Below are positions 35,690 to 46,200 of a DNA stretch of 64,000 bases, piece after piece. Each line of letters starts with the position of its first letter. Position 1 is the stretch's first letter. A program made the position numbers and the translations under genes. Under the pieces are notes generated by a model that worked only from the letters and a program-made list of their open reading frames with translations, was not told the DNA's origin and did no database searches. Where the stretch lies: contig NZ_CP159342.1 in assembly GCF_040499845.1 (NCBI RefSeq), positions 868,001 to 932,000 of the forward strand, written 5' to 3'. This DNA comes from Micromonospora sp. CCTCC AA 2012012 (GTDB taxonomy: Bacteria > Actinomycetota > Actinomycetes > Mycobacteriales > Micromonosporaceae).

Positions 35690-37456
35690 TCAGGACCCGG
35701 TGACGCCGTCTTGATAACCGGTCATCCGGTCCAGGAGCTCGTCTGTGAGACGCTCGAACGTCTCGACTTCCCGCCGAGGCCGCCGCAGTGGCATTCCACG
35801 GGTGTGCAGGAATCTCTGCAGCGGCACCTCCGGGCCTTCGGAGCGCCACCGGCTTAGCAGGTCGCCCGCGTTCGCGCCGTCCTCGACGGCACGCTCCACC
35901 AAACCAAGATCGTCCACGGTGATGACGCCCAGCGGCGTGGCGCGACTGGTTTGCAGCGTCCCGGACGCTGCCAAGATCTCCTGGACCCTGCGGTGCACCG
36001 CAGGGTTCCAGGGCAGGCCATCTTCCGGGATAACGATCAGCGGCACGAATCGGGTGCCTGGTAGCAGGTTCCGTGAGGTCAGTTGCGGCAGCTGCGCGGT
36101 GAGATGTCGGATGGTAGAGGCGATTTGGGAAGCCTTGTGGTGGGCCAGAACGGCGTTGACCTCGCGGTCCAGCTCTGTGGGATCAGCCAACCCTCCGGCG
36201 ACGGGCTGGGACAGGCGCCGGTTGGTCGCATCCAGGCAGAGCCACATGTGGCCGCAGTCCACGACCCAGTCACACACTTTCGGCTTACGGCTCGGGGTAC
36301 CCCAGGCACTCCACATGTCGTGCTCGGTGTAGAGGCGCCCGAGCCTGCCGGTGGCGGGGAAGATGCGCCGTAGGACGTCACCGACGCTGTGCTCGAACTG
36401 CGTGTTCAGGGCCGACCGGAAGGCTTCTTCACGGCCGCCCTTAACGGTCAGGTTCGTGCCGCCGTCGAGGGTGCGCAGGTGGTCCCGTACGTCGAATTCG
36501 GGAACTTGCCCGAAGGCGCGCTCGAGCACGTAGCCAAGGCGGATGACCTGCACCGAGCCGTTCGGAAGCCGGACGATCGGCCGACGGCGCAGCTCGTTGA
36601 AGTCCCACGGATGCTGGATGGCGTCGTGTCCTGCGGCGTACTCCCGCAGGTCGTCCAACGCCACCGAGGTGGCGCTGAGGAAGCGGTCGACGGCCGCCGG
36701 CGCGATACCGATCCGACGGAAGAACTCGGGCGGGAAGGTGAGGTATCGGTGCTGCTGAGCCTGCACCCACAAATGAAGGGCCACGCCGAGGAAGTCGTCG
36801 AGGCTGCACCTGGTCGCCTGGGCAAACAGCTCGGCCGGCTGTCCACCGGCACGAGCCTGAAGCTGCGGTTTCACCGACCGCGCCCAACCGCTGCGCCACA
36901 CGGCATGTGTCCGCGCGATCAGCGGCAACGGATAGGCGGTGATGTTGAAGTAGCTGTTCGCCATCAGCTCGGCGGCCAGGGATGCTTTGAGTCCACCCCA
37001 CCGGGGTTCGCCCGCGTCGCGGAACTGCCCCAGCTCGTCGGCGATGCTCCACACCGCCTGTAGGACGAGGTCAAGGCCTACTAGGTCGTCGCGTGCGTTG
37101 CCGGTCGGGCAGAAACGCAGCGCTTCCTTCAGAGCGACGAGGAGCAGCTGCGGCGGCAGCAGCCGACGACCGGAGCGGATCGCGGCCCGGGCGCGAGCGC
37201 CTGCGGGTTCTGGAAGGGAGGACGCCCAGCCCGCCTCGACCGCCTCGGTCGGCGGGTCACCCAAATCCAGGTCGCGGAGCATGCCGCTGAGCAGGCCCAT
37301 GGCGTGAACGACCGGGATCCGTTTCCACAGCTGTTCTCTCGATGCGCGGCCGATGACCTCAGAGAAGATATCTTTCCCGGTGCAGTAGGGGCGACCCATG
37401 CTCCTCCAGGAGTTCCCGACGGCTGCACCGCTTCCCGGGATCCATAAATCGCCCAT
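35690..37456 (-). CDS. Large hypothetical protein, possible restriction-nuclease-like domain
   Basis: 588 aa, no family recognised. The N-terminal 300 residues are helical (VALKEALRFCPTGNARDDLV and LAAELMANSYFNITAYPLPL). A middle part reads RRPIVRLPNGSVQVIRLGYV. Then come EAFRSALNTQFEHSVGDVLR, KPKVCDWVVDCGHMWLCLDA and TNRRLSQPV. The spacing of a helix Glu, an Asp in CDWVVD and the LCLDATN strand resembles a PD-(D/E)XK nuclease core with a non-standard last motif. No signal peptide or TM. Location between the tRNA scar and the restriction genes fits a defence role, which is inference. The start has no clear ribosome site. Confidence 0.6.
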   Translation of the reverse strand: MGDLWIPGSGAAVGNSWRSMGRPYCTGKDIFSEVIGRASREQLWKRIPVVHAMGLLSGMLRDLDLGDPPTEAVEAGWASSLPEPAGARARAAIRSGRRLLPPQLLLVALKEALRFCPTGNARDDLVGLDLVLQAVWSIADELGQFRDAGEPRWGGLKASLAAELMANSYFNITAYPLPLIARTHAVWRSGWARSVKPQLQARAGGQPAELFAQATRCSLDDFLGVALHLWVQAQQHRYLTFPPEFFRRIGIAPAAVDRFLSATSVALDDLREYAAGHDAIQHPWDFNELRRRPIVRLPNGSVQVIRLGYVLERAFGQVPEFDVRDHLRTLDGGTNLTVKGGREEAFRSALNTQFEHSVGDVLRRIFPATGRLGRLYTEHDMWSAWGTPSRKPKVCDWVVDCGHMWLCLDATNRRLSQPVAGGLADPTELDREVNAVLAHHKASQIASTIRHLTAQLPQLTSRNLLPGTRFVPLIVIPEDGLPWNPAVHRRVQEILAASGTLQTSRATPLGVITVDDLGLVERAVEDGANAGDLLSRWRSEGPEVPLQRFLHTRGMPLRRPRREVETFERLTDELLDRMTGYQDGVTGS

Positions 37457-37911
37457 GACGACACGCTAGGTCGAGACCTCTGGCGGCGGCAAACGTGATT
37501 GGGGAGCTGGACGTATACCGTCGCCCCTACTGCTGCGGCGACCGCCCCTGTCGGGCAGCCTCTGGACCTTGTCCGTGCCGCCTCCTATGTGGCCGGTCAG
37601 CTGTGATGCCCTCACATAGGTAATGCGGGTGGCCCGGCTTGCGCCGCTCCCATGATCGGCGGAGACAGGGTCACCATCATCAACAGTCCGCCCATCCAGC
37701 GGGAGGGTCAGTGAGCATCGCCCCGTCCGGTGAGCTACCCCCAGCCGGTCTTCCCCAAGGTCGTGGGACCGAATTCGCCGCGCGACGACGACGTCGAGTC
37801 GGCCGGCTGACGCCGGGGGCCGCTTCTGAGTCTCCGGAATCCCGGCCCTCCCCCGGTCATGCCTGCATAACTGATCTTCTTGAGGCGCGGAGGTGTTCAC
37901 GCCAGTGGTGG
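37457..37911. other. No recognisable gene
   Basis: About 455 bases upstream of the 588-aa gene. Probably contains its promoter. Short frames lack family resemblance. Confidence 0.4.
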
Positions 37912-38229
37912 TCAGTCACGACGGCTGCTGGCCCTGATGGGCCCGCTCGCGGCGTAGCAGGATGCGGGAGAGCCAGGGCAGCTCAGGTAGGTGAACGGTG
38001 ACGCGTTGGTGGGACCAGGGGCGGCGGAGCGCGAAGAGGCTGCAGAGGGCGACGCCGGCGGTGGTGGTGCGGGCAGGGCCGGTGGTGGTGGCCCAGACCA
38101 TCGCTGTGGTGGCGGCGCCGAATAGGATCCGGTCGAGGCAGGCGGCCACGGCCTGCCAGAAGTGGCGAGAAGGAACAGGGCGACGCCAGCGGCGCACAAG
38201 TCCACCACCAGGAAATGAGGAAGGCCCAC
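37912..38229 (-). pseudogene. Small conjugation-type (Spd-like) membrane protein, frameshifted
   Basis: One frame begins with HFLVVDLCAAGVALFLLATS (first helix). The next frame continues with FWQAVAACLDRILFGAATTA (second helix), MVWATTTGPARTTTAGVALC (third helix) and FALRRPWSHQRVTVHLPELP. The frames switch near 38165. Multi-helix small proteins with a basic cytoplasmic end are common in actinomycete integrative conjugative elements and plasmids (Spd type). The resemblance is by topology and style, so the assignment is tentative. From 38230 to 38525 nothing else is recognisable. Confidence 0.45.
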
Positions 38230-38525
38230 CCGCGACGGGAGGGAGACCCTCCCTGATCGGCTGATCGTCTACGGCCTCCTCGTACCGGTGTAAAGCCCAA
38301 CGGCAATGCTGGCCAGAACTGGCCCCGCAGGATCGCCAGGCTGCTCGTGCCGACAACCAGTTGAACAGCGTTGCCGTCGATTCCGAGCTGGAAACACGCT
38401 GGCTCCTGGAGCGACCTGCGTCCCGAACTTCGCCGCCGAGCCGCCCTTAACGCCCAGTCGCAGGCACGCCCTGCCCGAGTACACGGGCGCGCGAGACCAA
38501 GGCCTCGACCTGATGCGCGGCTGGC

Positions 38526-38723
38526 TCACCTACGTCGGATGGGGATGATCGACAGGAGCGCGGTGAGTGCGCGGCGGGCGTCGGCGCGACGCTCCTTGTC
38601 GGAGTGGAGCGTGGCTACCAGGGTGGTTAGCGCCAGGAGTGCGGCGTAGAGGGCCACGGCGGAGCCAACGAGGTACGCCAGGACGGGCGCCGCCACGATG
38701 AGGTCCTGCAGCGATGAGGGCAT
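38526..38723 (-). CDS. Small membrane protein
   Basis: 65 aa with one long hydrophobic stretch (APVLAYLVGSAVALYAALLA) that could span the membrane once or twice, then a basic tail DKERRADARRAL and IPIRRR. AGGGAG lies 8 bases before ATG 38723. Similar short proteins occur in actinobacterial mobile elements. The function is unknown. Confidence 0.55.
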   Translation of the reverse strand: MPSSLQDLIVAAPVLAYLVGSAVALYAALLALTTLVATLHSDKERRADARRALTALLSIIPIRRR

Positions 38724-38905
38724 GGTGAAATCTCCCTATTTCAGGGGTTCTCCCAGCTATCGCTACGGTCGAAGAGCTTACCGTACGATGTCTGCCTCGG
38801 CGCGCGACCGCGGTAGCCAACGTGCCCGAAGGTCAAGAGCTTGACGCTCTGAGCGTGACGAGGAAGGCCGCGGGAACGACCCCGGCCTTGGGCGTGCACT
38901 CCGGG

Positions 38906-39133
38906 TCAGGCCTGCTGTTTGGCCTTTTCCGCCAGGAACGTCTGCACCCATGTCGGCCAGTGGAAGGCGTACCCGTCAACGGACTCCACCCACCGGGCGC
39001 CAGCGATCGGCTGACCCGAGCTCGAAACTCGCTCCACCACCTCGGCTGGCAGCGGGTCGGTGTCGATGTGCTGGATGAACAGGTCACGGTCACCCTCGGG
39101 CAGGCTCTGCCACCAGGCATTGAGGTCGGTCAT
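38906..39133 (-). CDS. Small hypothetical protein
   Basis: 75 aa from ATG 39133; a longer start at 39274 would add 47 low-complexity residues. The sequence is acidic and soluble: TDLNAWWQSLPEGDRDLFIQ, then FHWPTWVQTFLAEKAK. No family recognised. It lies just upstream of, and divergent to, the recombinase gene. Confidence 0.45.
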   Translation of the reverse strand: MTDLNAWWQSLPEGDRDLFIQHIDTDPLPAEVVERVSSSGQPIAGARWVESVDGYAFHWPTWVQTFLAEKAKQQA

Positions 39134-39282
39134 GCATTCCACGGTATCCGGCACGGCGTGCCGGACCCGGACAACACCATCGGGCGCCGTGCCTCTACGG
39201 CGGTGCTCGGGCCCAGTGCCGGGCGTCGACTCGCTGCCATCCGCTGGCGCCTCACTGTTTCGGTTCGTCGCCAAGCCTCTGT

Positions 39283-39384
39283 CACTGAGTGGATAAGCTG
39301 CCTTATCCGTCGAGTGGTGTGACCATCTCAGCGGATAACGTGGTTTCGCCTTAGCTGAAAGTCCGGGCGAAACTCAGCGGATAA
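39283..39384. repeat. Repeat cluster in front of tyrosine recombinase
   Basis: CTCAGCGGATAA occurs at 39327-39338 and again at 39373-39384. A related copy, GAGTGGATAAG, is followed by its inverse CTTATCC, making the inverted repeat GGATAAG-CTGC-CTTATCC at 39291-39308. The cluster ends 19 bases before the recombinase start. Such paired sites are what a tyrosine recombinase would bind, either as recombination core or as an autoregulatory site. Confidence 0.5.
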
Positions 39385-39402
39385 GAGGGGCGGTGGACCA
39401 CA

Positions 39403-40352
39403 GTGGCCCGGACCGCGACCGCGAAGATCATTCCGCTACGCCCCGCCGACCCGACCGCAGCGGTCGAGTCCGCTCTCGCGGCGCTGCACCGGCACCTCGA
39501 CCGGTGCGCCCTGGCAGCCAACCCCGCCAAGGCATACCGGGCCCGCGCCCGCGCGTACGCCGCCTGGCTAGCCCAGCACGTCGGCGAGCACCCGGTCGCC
39601 TTCGTCGACCAAGTCGGCGCCGAGTCCGCCGTCCCCGCCTGGCGCCGGCACCTCATCGCCACCAAGGCCAGCCCGTCCACCGTCAACAAGGCCCTCGCCG
39701 CCGTCGACCTCCTCTACGCGGTCGGCGCCGGCTTGCGGCTGAAGATCAAGCGCGCCCGAGTGCCCCGCCCCGGCGAGCCCGAGGCGCTCACACCGAAGGA
39801 GCAAGGCGCGGTGGAACGTGCCGACGACCGCCGCGTCAACCGCGACGCCGCGATCATCGCCGTGCTGCTCTGCACCGGCGCGCGGGCGGAGGAGTGCGCC
39901 CGCCTCGATGTTGACGACCTCGCCCTCACCGCCCGTACCGGCACCATCCGCCTACACGGCAAGGGCGACGAAGTACGTCAGGTCCCAGTGCCGGCCCCGG
40001 CCCGCGATCGGCTCACTGCCTGGATCCGCCACCGCGGCGGCAAGCCGGGACCGCTGTGGACCGGGCAGCGCGGCTGGCTCACCACCTCCGGCATCACTCA
40101 AGTCGTCCTGACCGTCGGTTCCGACGCCAACCTTCCCGGTCTGCGTCCGCACCGCCCTCGTCACACTTACGCCACCCCACTCCGCCAAGGCGGAGCCGAC
40201 CCGCCCAGGTGCAAGCCCTGCTCGGCCACGCCTCTCTCGACACCACCGCCCGCTACTTCCGTGCCGGCGCTGCAGAGCAGGCGGCCGTGGTGGAACGAAT
40301 CTTCGACTGGGCACCGGTAACCGGTGCAGAGTCGGTTGGATCCCAGAAATAG
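39403..40352 (+). pseudogene. Tyrosine recombinase/integrase, C-terminal frameshift
   Basis: The first frame (GTG 39403) gives a SAM-like N-terminal core-binding domain (YRARARAYAAWLAQHVGEHP) and the catalytic domain with AIIAVLLCTGARAEECARLD (catalytic Arg), IRLHGKGDEVRQVPVP, and RPHRPRHTYATPLRQGGADP (HxxR box). The frame is lost at about 40205. The other frame continues with AQVQALLGHASLDTTARYF, carrying the nucleophilic Tyr. Adding one base (GACCCGGCCCAG instead of GACCCGCCCAG) joins the two. As it stands the protein of 305 aa lacks Tyr and is inactive. XerC/phage-type family. Confidence 0.85.
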
Positions 40353-40417
40353 GGTGGCCGGCAGGAACACTGCGGCCTTCGGGTCGCTCCCTTTGACGAG
40401 CAAGGACACCCCCACTG

Positions 40418-41995
40418 ATGGCAGTGACCCAGCAGGAGATCGAAAACCGGCTGTGGGACGCCGCCGACGAGCTGCGCGTGGCGATGCCGGAAGCGCAATA
40501 CTCCTCGGTCGTCTTCCCGCTGATGTTCTGGAAGTACCTCTCGGACACCTGGGAGCACCACCACCAGGAGTTCCTGACCGACAATGAGGGCCTCCTGGAC
40601 GGCCTCTCCGCCGAGGAGGCCCACGAGATTGAATACCGCGACTATCAGTCGTTCGAGATCCCGTGCATCCACCCTGGCACAGTCCAGCAGCGTCGCGCCT
40701 CCTGGTCATCCATCCTCGCCACCATCACCCAGCCCGGCCTCGGCCAGCGTGTCCGCGCCTCCCTGCAAGCCATCGAGACGGCCAACCCTGACAAGTTCTC
40801 CCGCCTGTTCGGGTCCATGACTTGGACCTCCGAGGAGGTGCTGTCGGGAGAGGTGCTGGCGGCGGTCATGCAAGCGATGGACCGCACCCCGAAGATGCAC
40901 GAGGGCAATATGTCCCACGACGTGCTCGGTGGGGCGTACGAGTACCTGCTGAAGCGGTTCTCCGACGGGTCCGGCACCCGCGCCGGCCAGTTCTTCACCC
41001 CGCGCGAGGTCGTCGAGCTGATCGTCGAGGTCCTCGCCCCCAAGAACCGCGAGTCGGTGTACGACCCGACCTGCGGGTCGGGCGGCATGCTCATCGCCTC
41101 CGCGAACCTCCTGAAGGCCCACGGCGGGCGTGGCTACACGCTCCGCCTGTACGGGCAGGAGGCCGTAGCGGACACCGCGGGTGTGGCACGCATGAACCTC
41201 TTCATGCACAACCTCACCCAGTTCCAGATCGAGGTCGGCGACACCCTGAAGGACCCACGCTTCAAGAAGCCGGACGGGTCCCTCGCACAGTTCGATGTGA
41301 TCGTCGCCAACCCGCCCTACAGCCTGAAATGGAAGCCCTGGACCAAGGACCCGCGCGCCATCGGCGGTGTCGCCCCCCAGTCGTCGGCGGACTGGGCCTT
41401 CGTGCAGCACATGATCGCGTCGATGGACCCGAGGAAGGGACGCGCTGGCGTCGTCTTACCCCACGGCGTCCTCTTTCGCGGCGGCCAGGAAGCAGTCATC
41501 CGCCAGCGCGTGCTGGATGATGACCTGCTCGAAGCGGTCATCGGCCTGCCTGCCAACCTCTTCTACAGCACCCCTATTCCCACGGCGATCCTGGTGTTCC
41601 GTGCGCTCGGCACCAAGACCCCGGAGCGGCAGGACGGCGTGCTGTTCATCGACGCCTCCAAGCGATTCGCCAAGATCAAGAACCGCAACGTCCTCACCGC
41701 GACCGACATCGCGGACACAGTGACTGCTTACCGCTCGGACTTCGACGCCGACGGCAGCCCAGTAGACCCCGACGGTGATGGCGGCCTGGCAGCGCGCTTC
41801 GTGCCCACCGCGGAGATCGTGGCGAACGGGTACGACCTCAATATCGGGCGGTACATCAAGCAGGCCGCCGCTGAGAGCGAAGACCTTGGCACCCTCATCG
41901 ACGCCTACAACCTCGCCCGCGCCGAGCGGCAGAAGACCGAGGATCACATGCTCGCCGTGCTCGCCGACGCCGGAATCGAGGGCTTCGATGAGTGA
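40418..41995 (+). CDS. hsdM: Type I restriction-modification methyltransferase subunit M
   Basis: 525 aa. HsdM N-terminal helical domain at residues 5-150 (ENRLWDAADELRVAMPEAQY, FPLMFWKYLSD). The N6-adenine methylase core has AGQFFTPREVVELIVEVLAP, SAM motif DPTCGSGGMLIASANLL and catalytic motif FDVIVANPPYSLKWKPW (NPPY). The C-terminal coiled tail contacts HsdS. It transfers methyl from SAM to adenine in the recognition site and is also part of the restriction complex. The stop overlaps the HsdS start by 8 bases. It starts 66 bases after the broken recombinase. Confidence 0.95.
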   Translation: MAVTQQEIENRLWDAADELRVAMPEAQYSSVVFPLMFWKYLSDTWEHHHQEFLTDNEGLLDGLSAEEAHEIEYRDYQSFEIPCIHPGTVQQRRASWSSILATITQPGLGQRVRASLQAIETANPDKFSRLFGSMTWTSEEVLSGEVLAAVMQAMDRTPKMHEGNMSHDVLGGAYEYLLKRFSDGSGTRAGQFFTPREVVELIVEVLAPKNRESVYDPTCGSGGMLIASANLLKAHGGRGYTLRLYGQEAVADTAGVARMNLFMHNLTQFQIEVGDTLKDPRFKKPDGSLAQFDVIVANPPYSLKWKPWTKDPRAIGGVAPQSSADWAFVQHMIASMDPRKGRAGVVLPHGVLFRGGQEAVIRQRVLDDDLLEAVIGLPANLFYSTPIPTAILVFRALGTKTPERQDGVLFIDASKRFAKIKNRNVLTATDIADTVTAYRSDFDADGSPVDPDGDGGLAARFVPTAEIVANGYDLNIGRYIKQAAAESEDLGTLIDAYNLARAERQKTEDHMLAVLADAGIEGFDE

Positions 41996-43250
41996 CCCGA
42001 CGAGCAATGAATATGCCCCCCGGGTCCAGATGGCTTGGCTTCGGGCGCCTCTGGCACGGTTCCTCACGTTGAATGTGGAATCCGTGGACGTGGATCCGGG
42101 ACAGATGTACCCATCCGTGGGGGTACTGAACAGGGGGCGGGGGTTGCTCTACCGCGATCCTGTCGCAGGGAGCTCGACTTCCTACAAGCAGCTTAACCGG
42201 ATCCGCCCAGGCGTGCTCGTCTACAGTCGGCTCAAGGCGTTCGAGGGGGCGATTACCGTCACACCCAACGACCTGCCGGAATCGTTCGCTTCACAGGAGT
42301 TCCCCACCTTTACCTTCGCATCCGAGGCGGACCCTCACTTCTTTCGCATCCTCACCACGACACAGGGCATGTGGGATGCCCTTCAGAGGGCATCCAAGGG
42401 GATGGGTGGCAGGCGTGAGCGGGTGAAGCCCGCTGACTTCCTCAACATTGTCATGGACATTCCTCCGCTGCCGGTGCAGGAACGGATCGTCGAAGTCATT
42501 GGCGTGATCGACGACCAGATCGCGGCACTCGACAAAGAGGCCGAGACGCTGGAACGCATGTCGATGGCCATTGCCGAAGACTTGCTCTCTAACGAACGAA
42601 TCGTGGCGCTCGGAACGATGCTCGATGACATTCAAGGGGGCAGGAGTCCCCAGGCGAACACGAGGCCTCCGGGCGCTGACGAGGTTGGTGTGTTGAAGGT
42701 CAGCGCGGTCACGCCCTTCCGATTCCTGCCGGAAGAGTCCAAGGCCCTTCTACCTGGCACCTCCATGCCAAAGTCTGCGCTTGTTCAGCCCGGCGACGTA
42801 CTCATCACGAGAGCGAACACACCTTTGCGAGTCGGGGCCGTCGCGCGTGTCCCTGATGATGTTCGGAACGGTCTCTACCTCGCCGACAAGACTCTACGAC
42901 TCGTGCCGTCGCCAAAACTGGACCCCGATTTCCTCGTGGTGGCGATGGCGCTCAAGTCGGCGCGGACGCACCTCACCAGTTCGGCTACAGGCACCAGCGC
43001 CTCAATGTTCAACGTCAGCCAGGATCGCATTCGTGAGACGCCGATCCCGCTTCCTGAGCTAGACCGGCAGCAGGAGGTTTCCTCCGCCGTGCTGTCCGTT
43101 CGTGCGAACGCCGATGCGGCACGTGCTGAGGTCGCCAGTCTTCGTCGGGTTCGAGCCGGCCTACTGTCCGGGCTGCTGAACCGCACCATCAACATCGAGT
43201 CCGCCGAGCTTGGAGGTCTGATCCGTGGCGAAGGGCATTCGGGAGCGTGA
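41988..43250 (+). CDS. hsdS: Type I restriction-modification specificity subunit S
   Basis: 420 aa from ATG 41988. Two target-recognition domains (residues 10-165 and 215-365) are separated by conserved helices: PPLPVQERIVEVIGVIDDQI and IPLPELDRQQEVSSAVLSVR with a closing LRRVRAGLLSGLL. This is the classic two-TRD layout and implies a bipartite recognition sequence. The two TRDs differ, so the halves of the site differ. Codon usage is less GC-biased than in the chromosomal genes, consistent with transfer. Overlaps HsdM by 8 and HsdR by 26 bases. Confidence 0.93.
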   Translation: MSDPTSNEYAPRVQMAWLRAPLARFLTLNVESVDVDPGQMYPSVGVLNRGRGLLYRDPVAGSSTSYKQLNRIRPGVLVYSRLKAFEGAITVTPNDLPESFASQEFPTFTFASEADPHFFRILTTTQGMWDALQRASKGMGGRRERVKPADFLNIVMDIPPLPVQERIVEVIGVIDDQIAALDKEAETLERMSMAIAEDLLSNERIVALGTMLDDIQGGRSPQANTRPPGADEVGVLKVSAVTPFRFLPEESKALLPGTSMPKSALVQPGDVLITRANTPLRVGAVARVPDDVRNGLYLADKTLRLVPSPKLDPDFLVVAMALKSARTHLTSSATGTSASMFNVSQDRIRETPIPLPELDRQQEVSSAVLSVRANADAARAEVASLRRVRAGLLSGLLNRTINIESAELGGLIRGEGHSGA

Positions 43251-46200
43251 GTTCCAGAACCTGGTGATCCAGTGGTCCCTGCCGATGGGCTGGCGTTTCA
43301 CGGCGGGCAGGTCGCTGCCGCGTGAGACGACGCAGACGGTGGTCGCCGGCCAGCTGCGGGACGCCATTGTCCGGCTCAACCCAGAGCTGATCGACGGGTT
43401 CGACGTGGATGCAGTGGTCGAGGAGATCATCGCCACGGTCAACGCCGTGGAAGGCGGGCTGGTGCGGGCCAACGAGCAGGTTCTACACCTGCTGCGGGGG
43501 CATAAGGAGTTCCGGGACGCCAACGGCGTGTGGTACGCCTTGAAGATCATCGACGTCGAGCACCCGACCGCCAACACGCTGGTCGTCTCGGACGAGGTGA
43601 CCATCACTGTTCCCGGTAAGACCTCCCGACGCTTCGACCTCGTGTATTGGGTCAACGGGCTGCCCTTGGTGGTGGTCGAGGTGAAGTCGCCGACCGCGAA
43701 GTCCGGGTGGGTCGATGCTGCCCGCGAGATCAACGACGTGTACGCCGCTGAGTACCCGTGGTTCTTCACCCCCAACGTCTTCGCCGTCGCCTCGGACGGG
43801 ATGAAGCTGCGGTTCGGTGCCGCGGGCGCGCCCATGAACCTGTGGCAGCCGTTCCGGTCCACCGCTGACGACGAGAAGCTGTCCGCACAGGCCGACGTGC
43901 AGCGCTCGGTCGAGCTGCTGCTCAACCCTGCGACCGTCCTGGACATGCTCGCCAACTTCGCTCTGTTTGATACCTCCGGTGGTGGGGTGGACAAGAAGTA
44001 CCTGCCCCGCTACCCGCAGATGGAAGCCGCCCACCTGATTCACGAGCGAGTCGTAGCCGGCGGCCAGAAGGGCCTGATCTGGCACCACCAGGGCAGCGGG
44101 AAGACTCTGCTGATGGTGTTCGCCGCCTCGCTGCTGCTGGCCGACACCCGTACCGAGTCGCCCACGATCATCCTGCTCTCGGACCGTACCCAGCTCGTCC
44201 GGCAGACCTCCGGGGTGTTCACCTCGGCGATGGGGCACGCCTACTTCCACCAGCCCGCCACCGGCCAGGAGTTGCGTTCCCTGCTGGCCGACGACGTGCG
44301 TGGCGTCATCTCCACGACCGTTCACAAGTTCGCCGACGTCGGCAAGGACCTGTCGACCCGGAACAACATCATCGTGCTGGTCGACGAGGCGCACCGCACC
44401 CAAGCCGTCAGCCGGGACCGGGGGAGACTGCCCGGCAGGCCGACCCTGGCCGAGCAGATGCGCGCGGCACTGCCTAATGCGAAGTTCTTCGGGATGACCG
44501 GCACCCCTCTCAGGAACCTCGCCACCGACACCTTCGCCCTCTTCGGCGAGGAGACCGACCCGGGCAGGGTGCTGCACCGGTACTCCGTGTCGAGGTCTCT
44601 GCGTGACGAGGCGACCGTCCCGGTCATGCTGGACCCGCACCCGGTCTCGTTCGAGATGAACGACCAGGAGTTGCAGGCCGAGTTCGACCAGTTCGCCGAC
44701 GACTTCGACCTCGACGACCCCGACCGTGAGGCCCTGTCCCGCAAGTTCGGGCGCCTCACCTCGGTGTTCGCCAACCCCGACCGCATCCACACGGTCTGCC
44801 AGGACATCGTGGACCACTACCTGGCCGGCGCCTACCGCAACGGCCTTAAGGCCCAGGTTGTCGCCTACAACCGTGAACTGGCCGTGGCGTACACCGACAA
44901 GATCAACGAGCTGCTGGCTGGCTTCGAGGCCTCACAGGTGCTCGCCGAGGTCGGAAAACACGACCGGATCATCGCCGAGGTGAACATCTCCGTCTCGGAC
45001 TCCAAGGACGAAGATCCCTCCCTGCGGCCGTACCGCCTTTCGGAGGCCGAGGAGGAGGAACAGAAGCGGCGGTTCCTCACCCCGGACGACCCGCTGTGCT
45101 TCCTGGTGGTGACCGCGAAGCTGATGACGGGGTTCGACGCCCCCAACGAGGGCGTCCTCTACCTGGACAAGCCGCTGAAAGCCCACACCCTGTTCCAGAC
45201 GATCACCCGCCCGAACCGCACCTGGGTGTCCCCGACCGGGTTCGTGAAGACCTCCGGCGTGGTCGTGGACTACATCGGCCTGGCCGAAGAGGTGCAGCGG
45301 GCCGTCGTCGACCCCACCGCGGAGGGGACCGGCAAGGGTGGCGGCTTCCTCACCGATGTTTCCGAGCTGGTCGCCGAGTTCCGCACCACCTTCGCCCGCA
45401 TTGAAGACCTCCTCGCGGACGTCGACGACCTGGACCTCACGGTCCACGGATACGAGTCCGTGCGGGCCATCAACGTCTTCCTGGACACCAACCACGGTGC
45501 TGCCGAGGTGTTCTCCAAGGACTACCGGCTCCTGGCCCGCCTGTACCCGCTCATCAACACCGACAAGCGGGTCGCCAAGTACCGGGACGGCTTCGGGCTG
45601 TTCGGGTCCGTGTACACGACCCTGTTTAAAAAGTCCTCCGACGAGGAGAGGAAGGAACGGCTGGCCGAGCTGGGACCGATGGTTCTGGAGATCATCAACG
45701 CCCACGTCCACTCCTTCTCCGTGGTCGCCTCCCAGGAGGAAGCCCTCGTCCTGGACGCCCAGGGCATCACCATCCTCAAAGAGCTGATGTCCCTCGTCCG
45801 CCCCAAGCCCGGCAAGGACGACGGCGACGACAAGAAACGCCCGTCTGCGGCGGAGATCCTGGACCACATCAAGGCCGCCCTCGACAAGGGCGTCGAACCA
45901 GGGTCCGCGAAGTACACCGCCCTCGCTGAGCGGATCAGGCTGCTGCGGGACCGGATCATCCAGAACGCCCAGGACGCCCTGGAGTTTCTGGCCGAAGCGC
46001 TCCGGATCGCCCGCGCCATCGTCAACGCCGAGAAACACCCCGACGAAGCCGTCGTCGTGCTGGACGACGACCGTGTAGGCGTGCTGTCGCGGATCATCCA
46101 CGACCACGCGCCGTCCGGCCTCACAGTCACGGAGAGGAACCTGGCTGAGGAGATCGACCAGGTGGTCACCCGGACCCTCGCCCAATCATGGGACAACGCG

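Noticed and set aside
39403..40352. Programmed frameshift in the recombinase
   Set aside because: No slippery heptamer lies at the junction, and recombinases of this family are normally single frame; a base loss is simpler.
43483..46185. Long minus-strand frames inside hsdR
   Set aside because: Antisense shadows of a gene with complete helicase and nuclease motifs.
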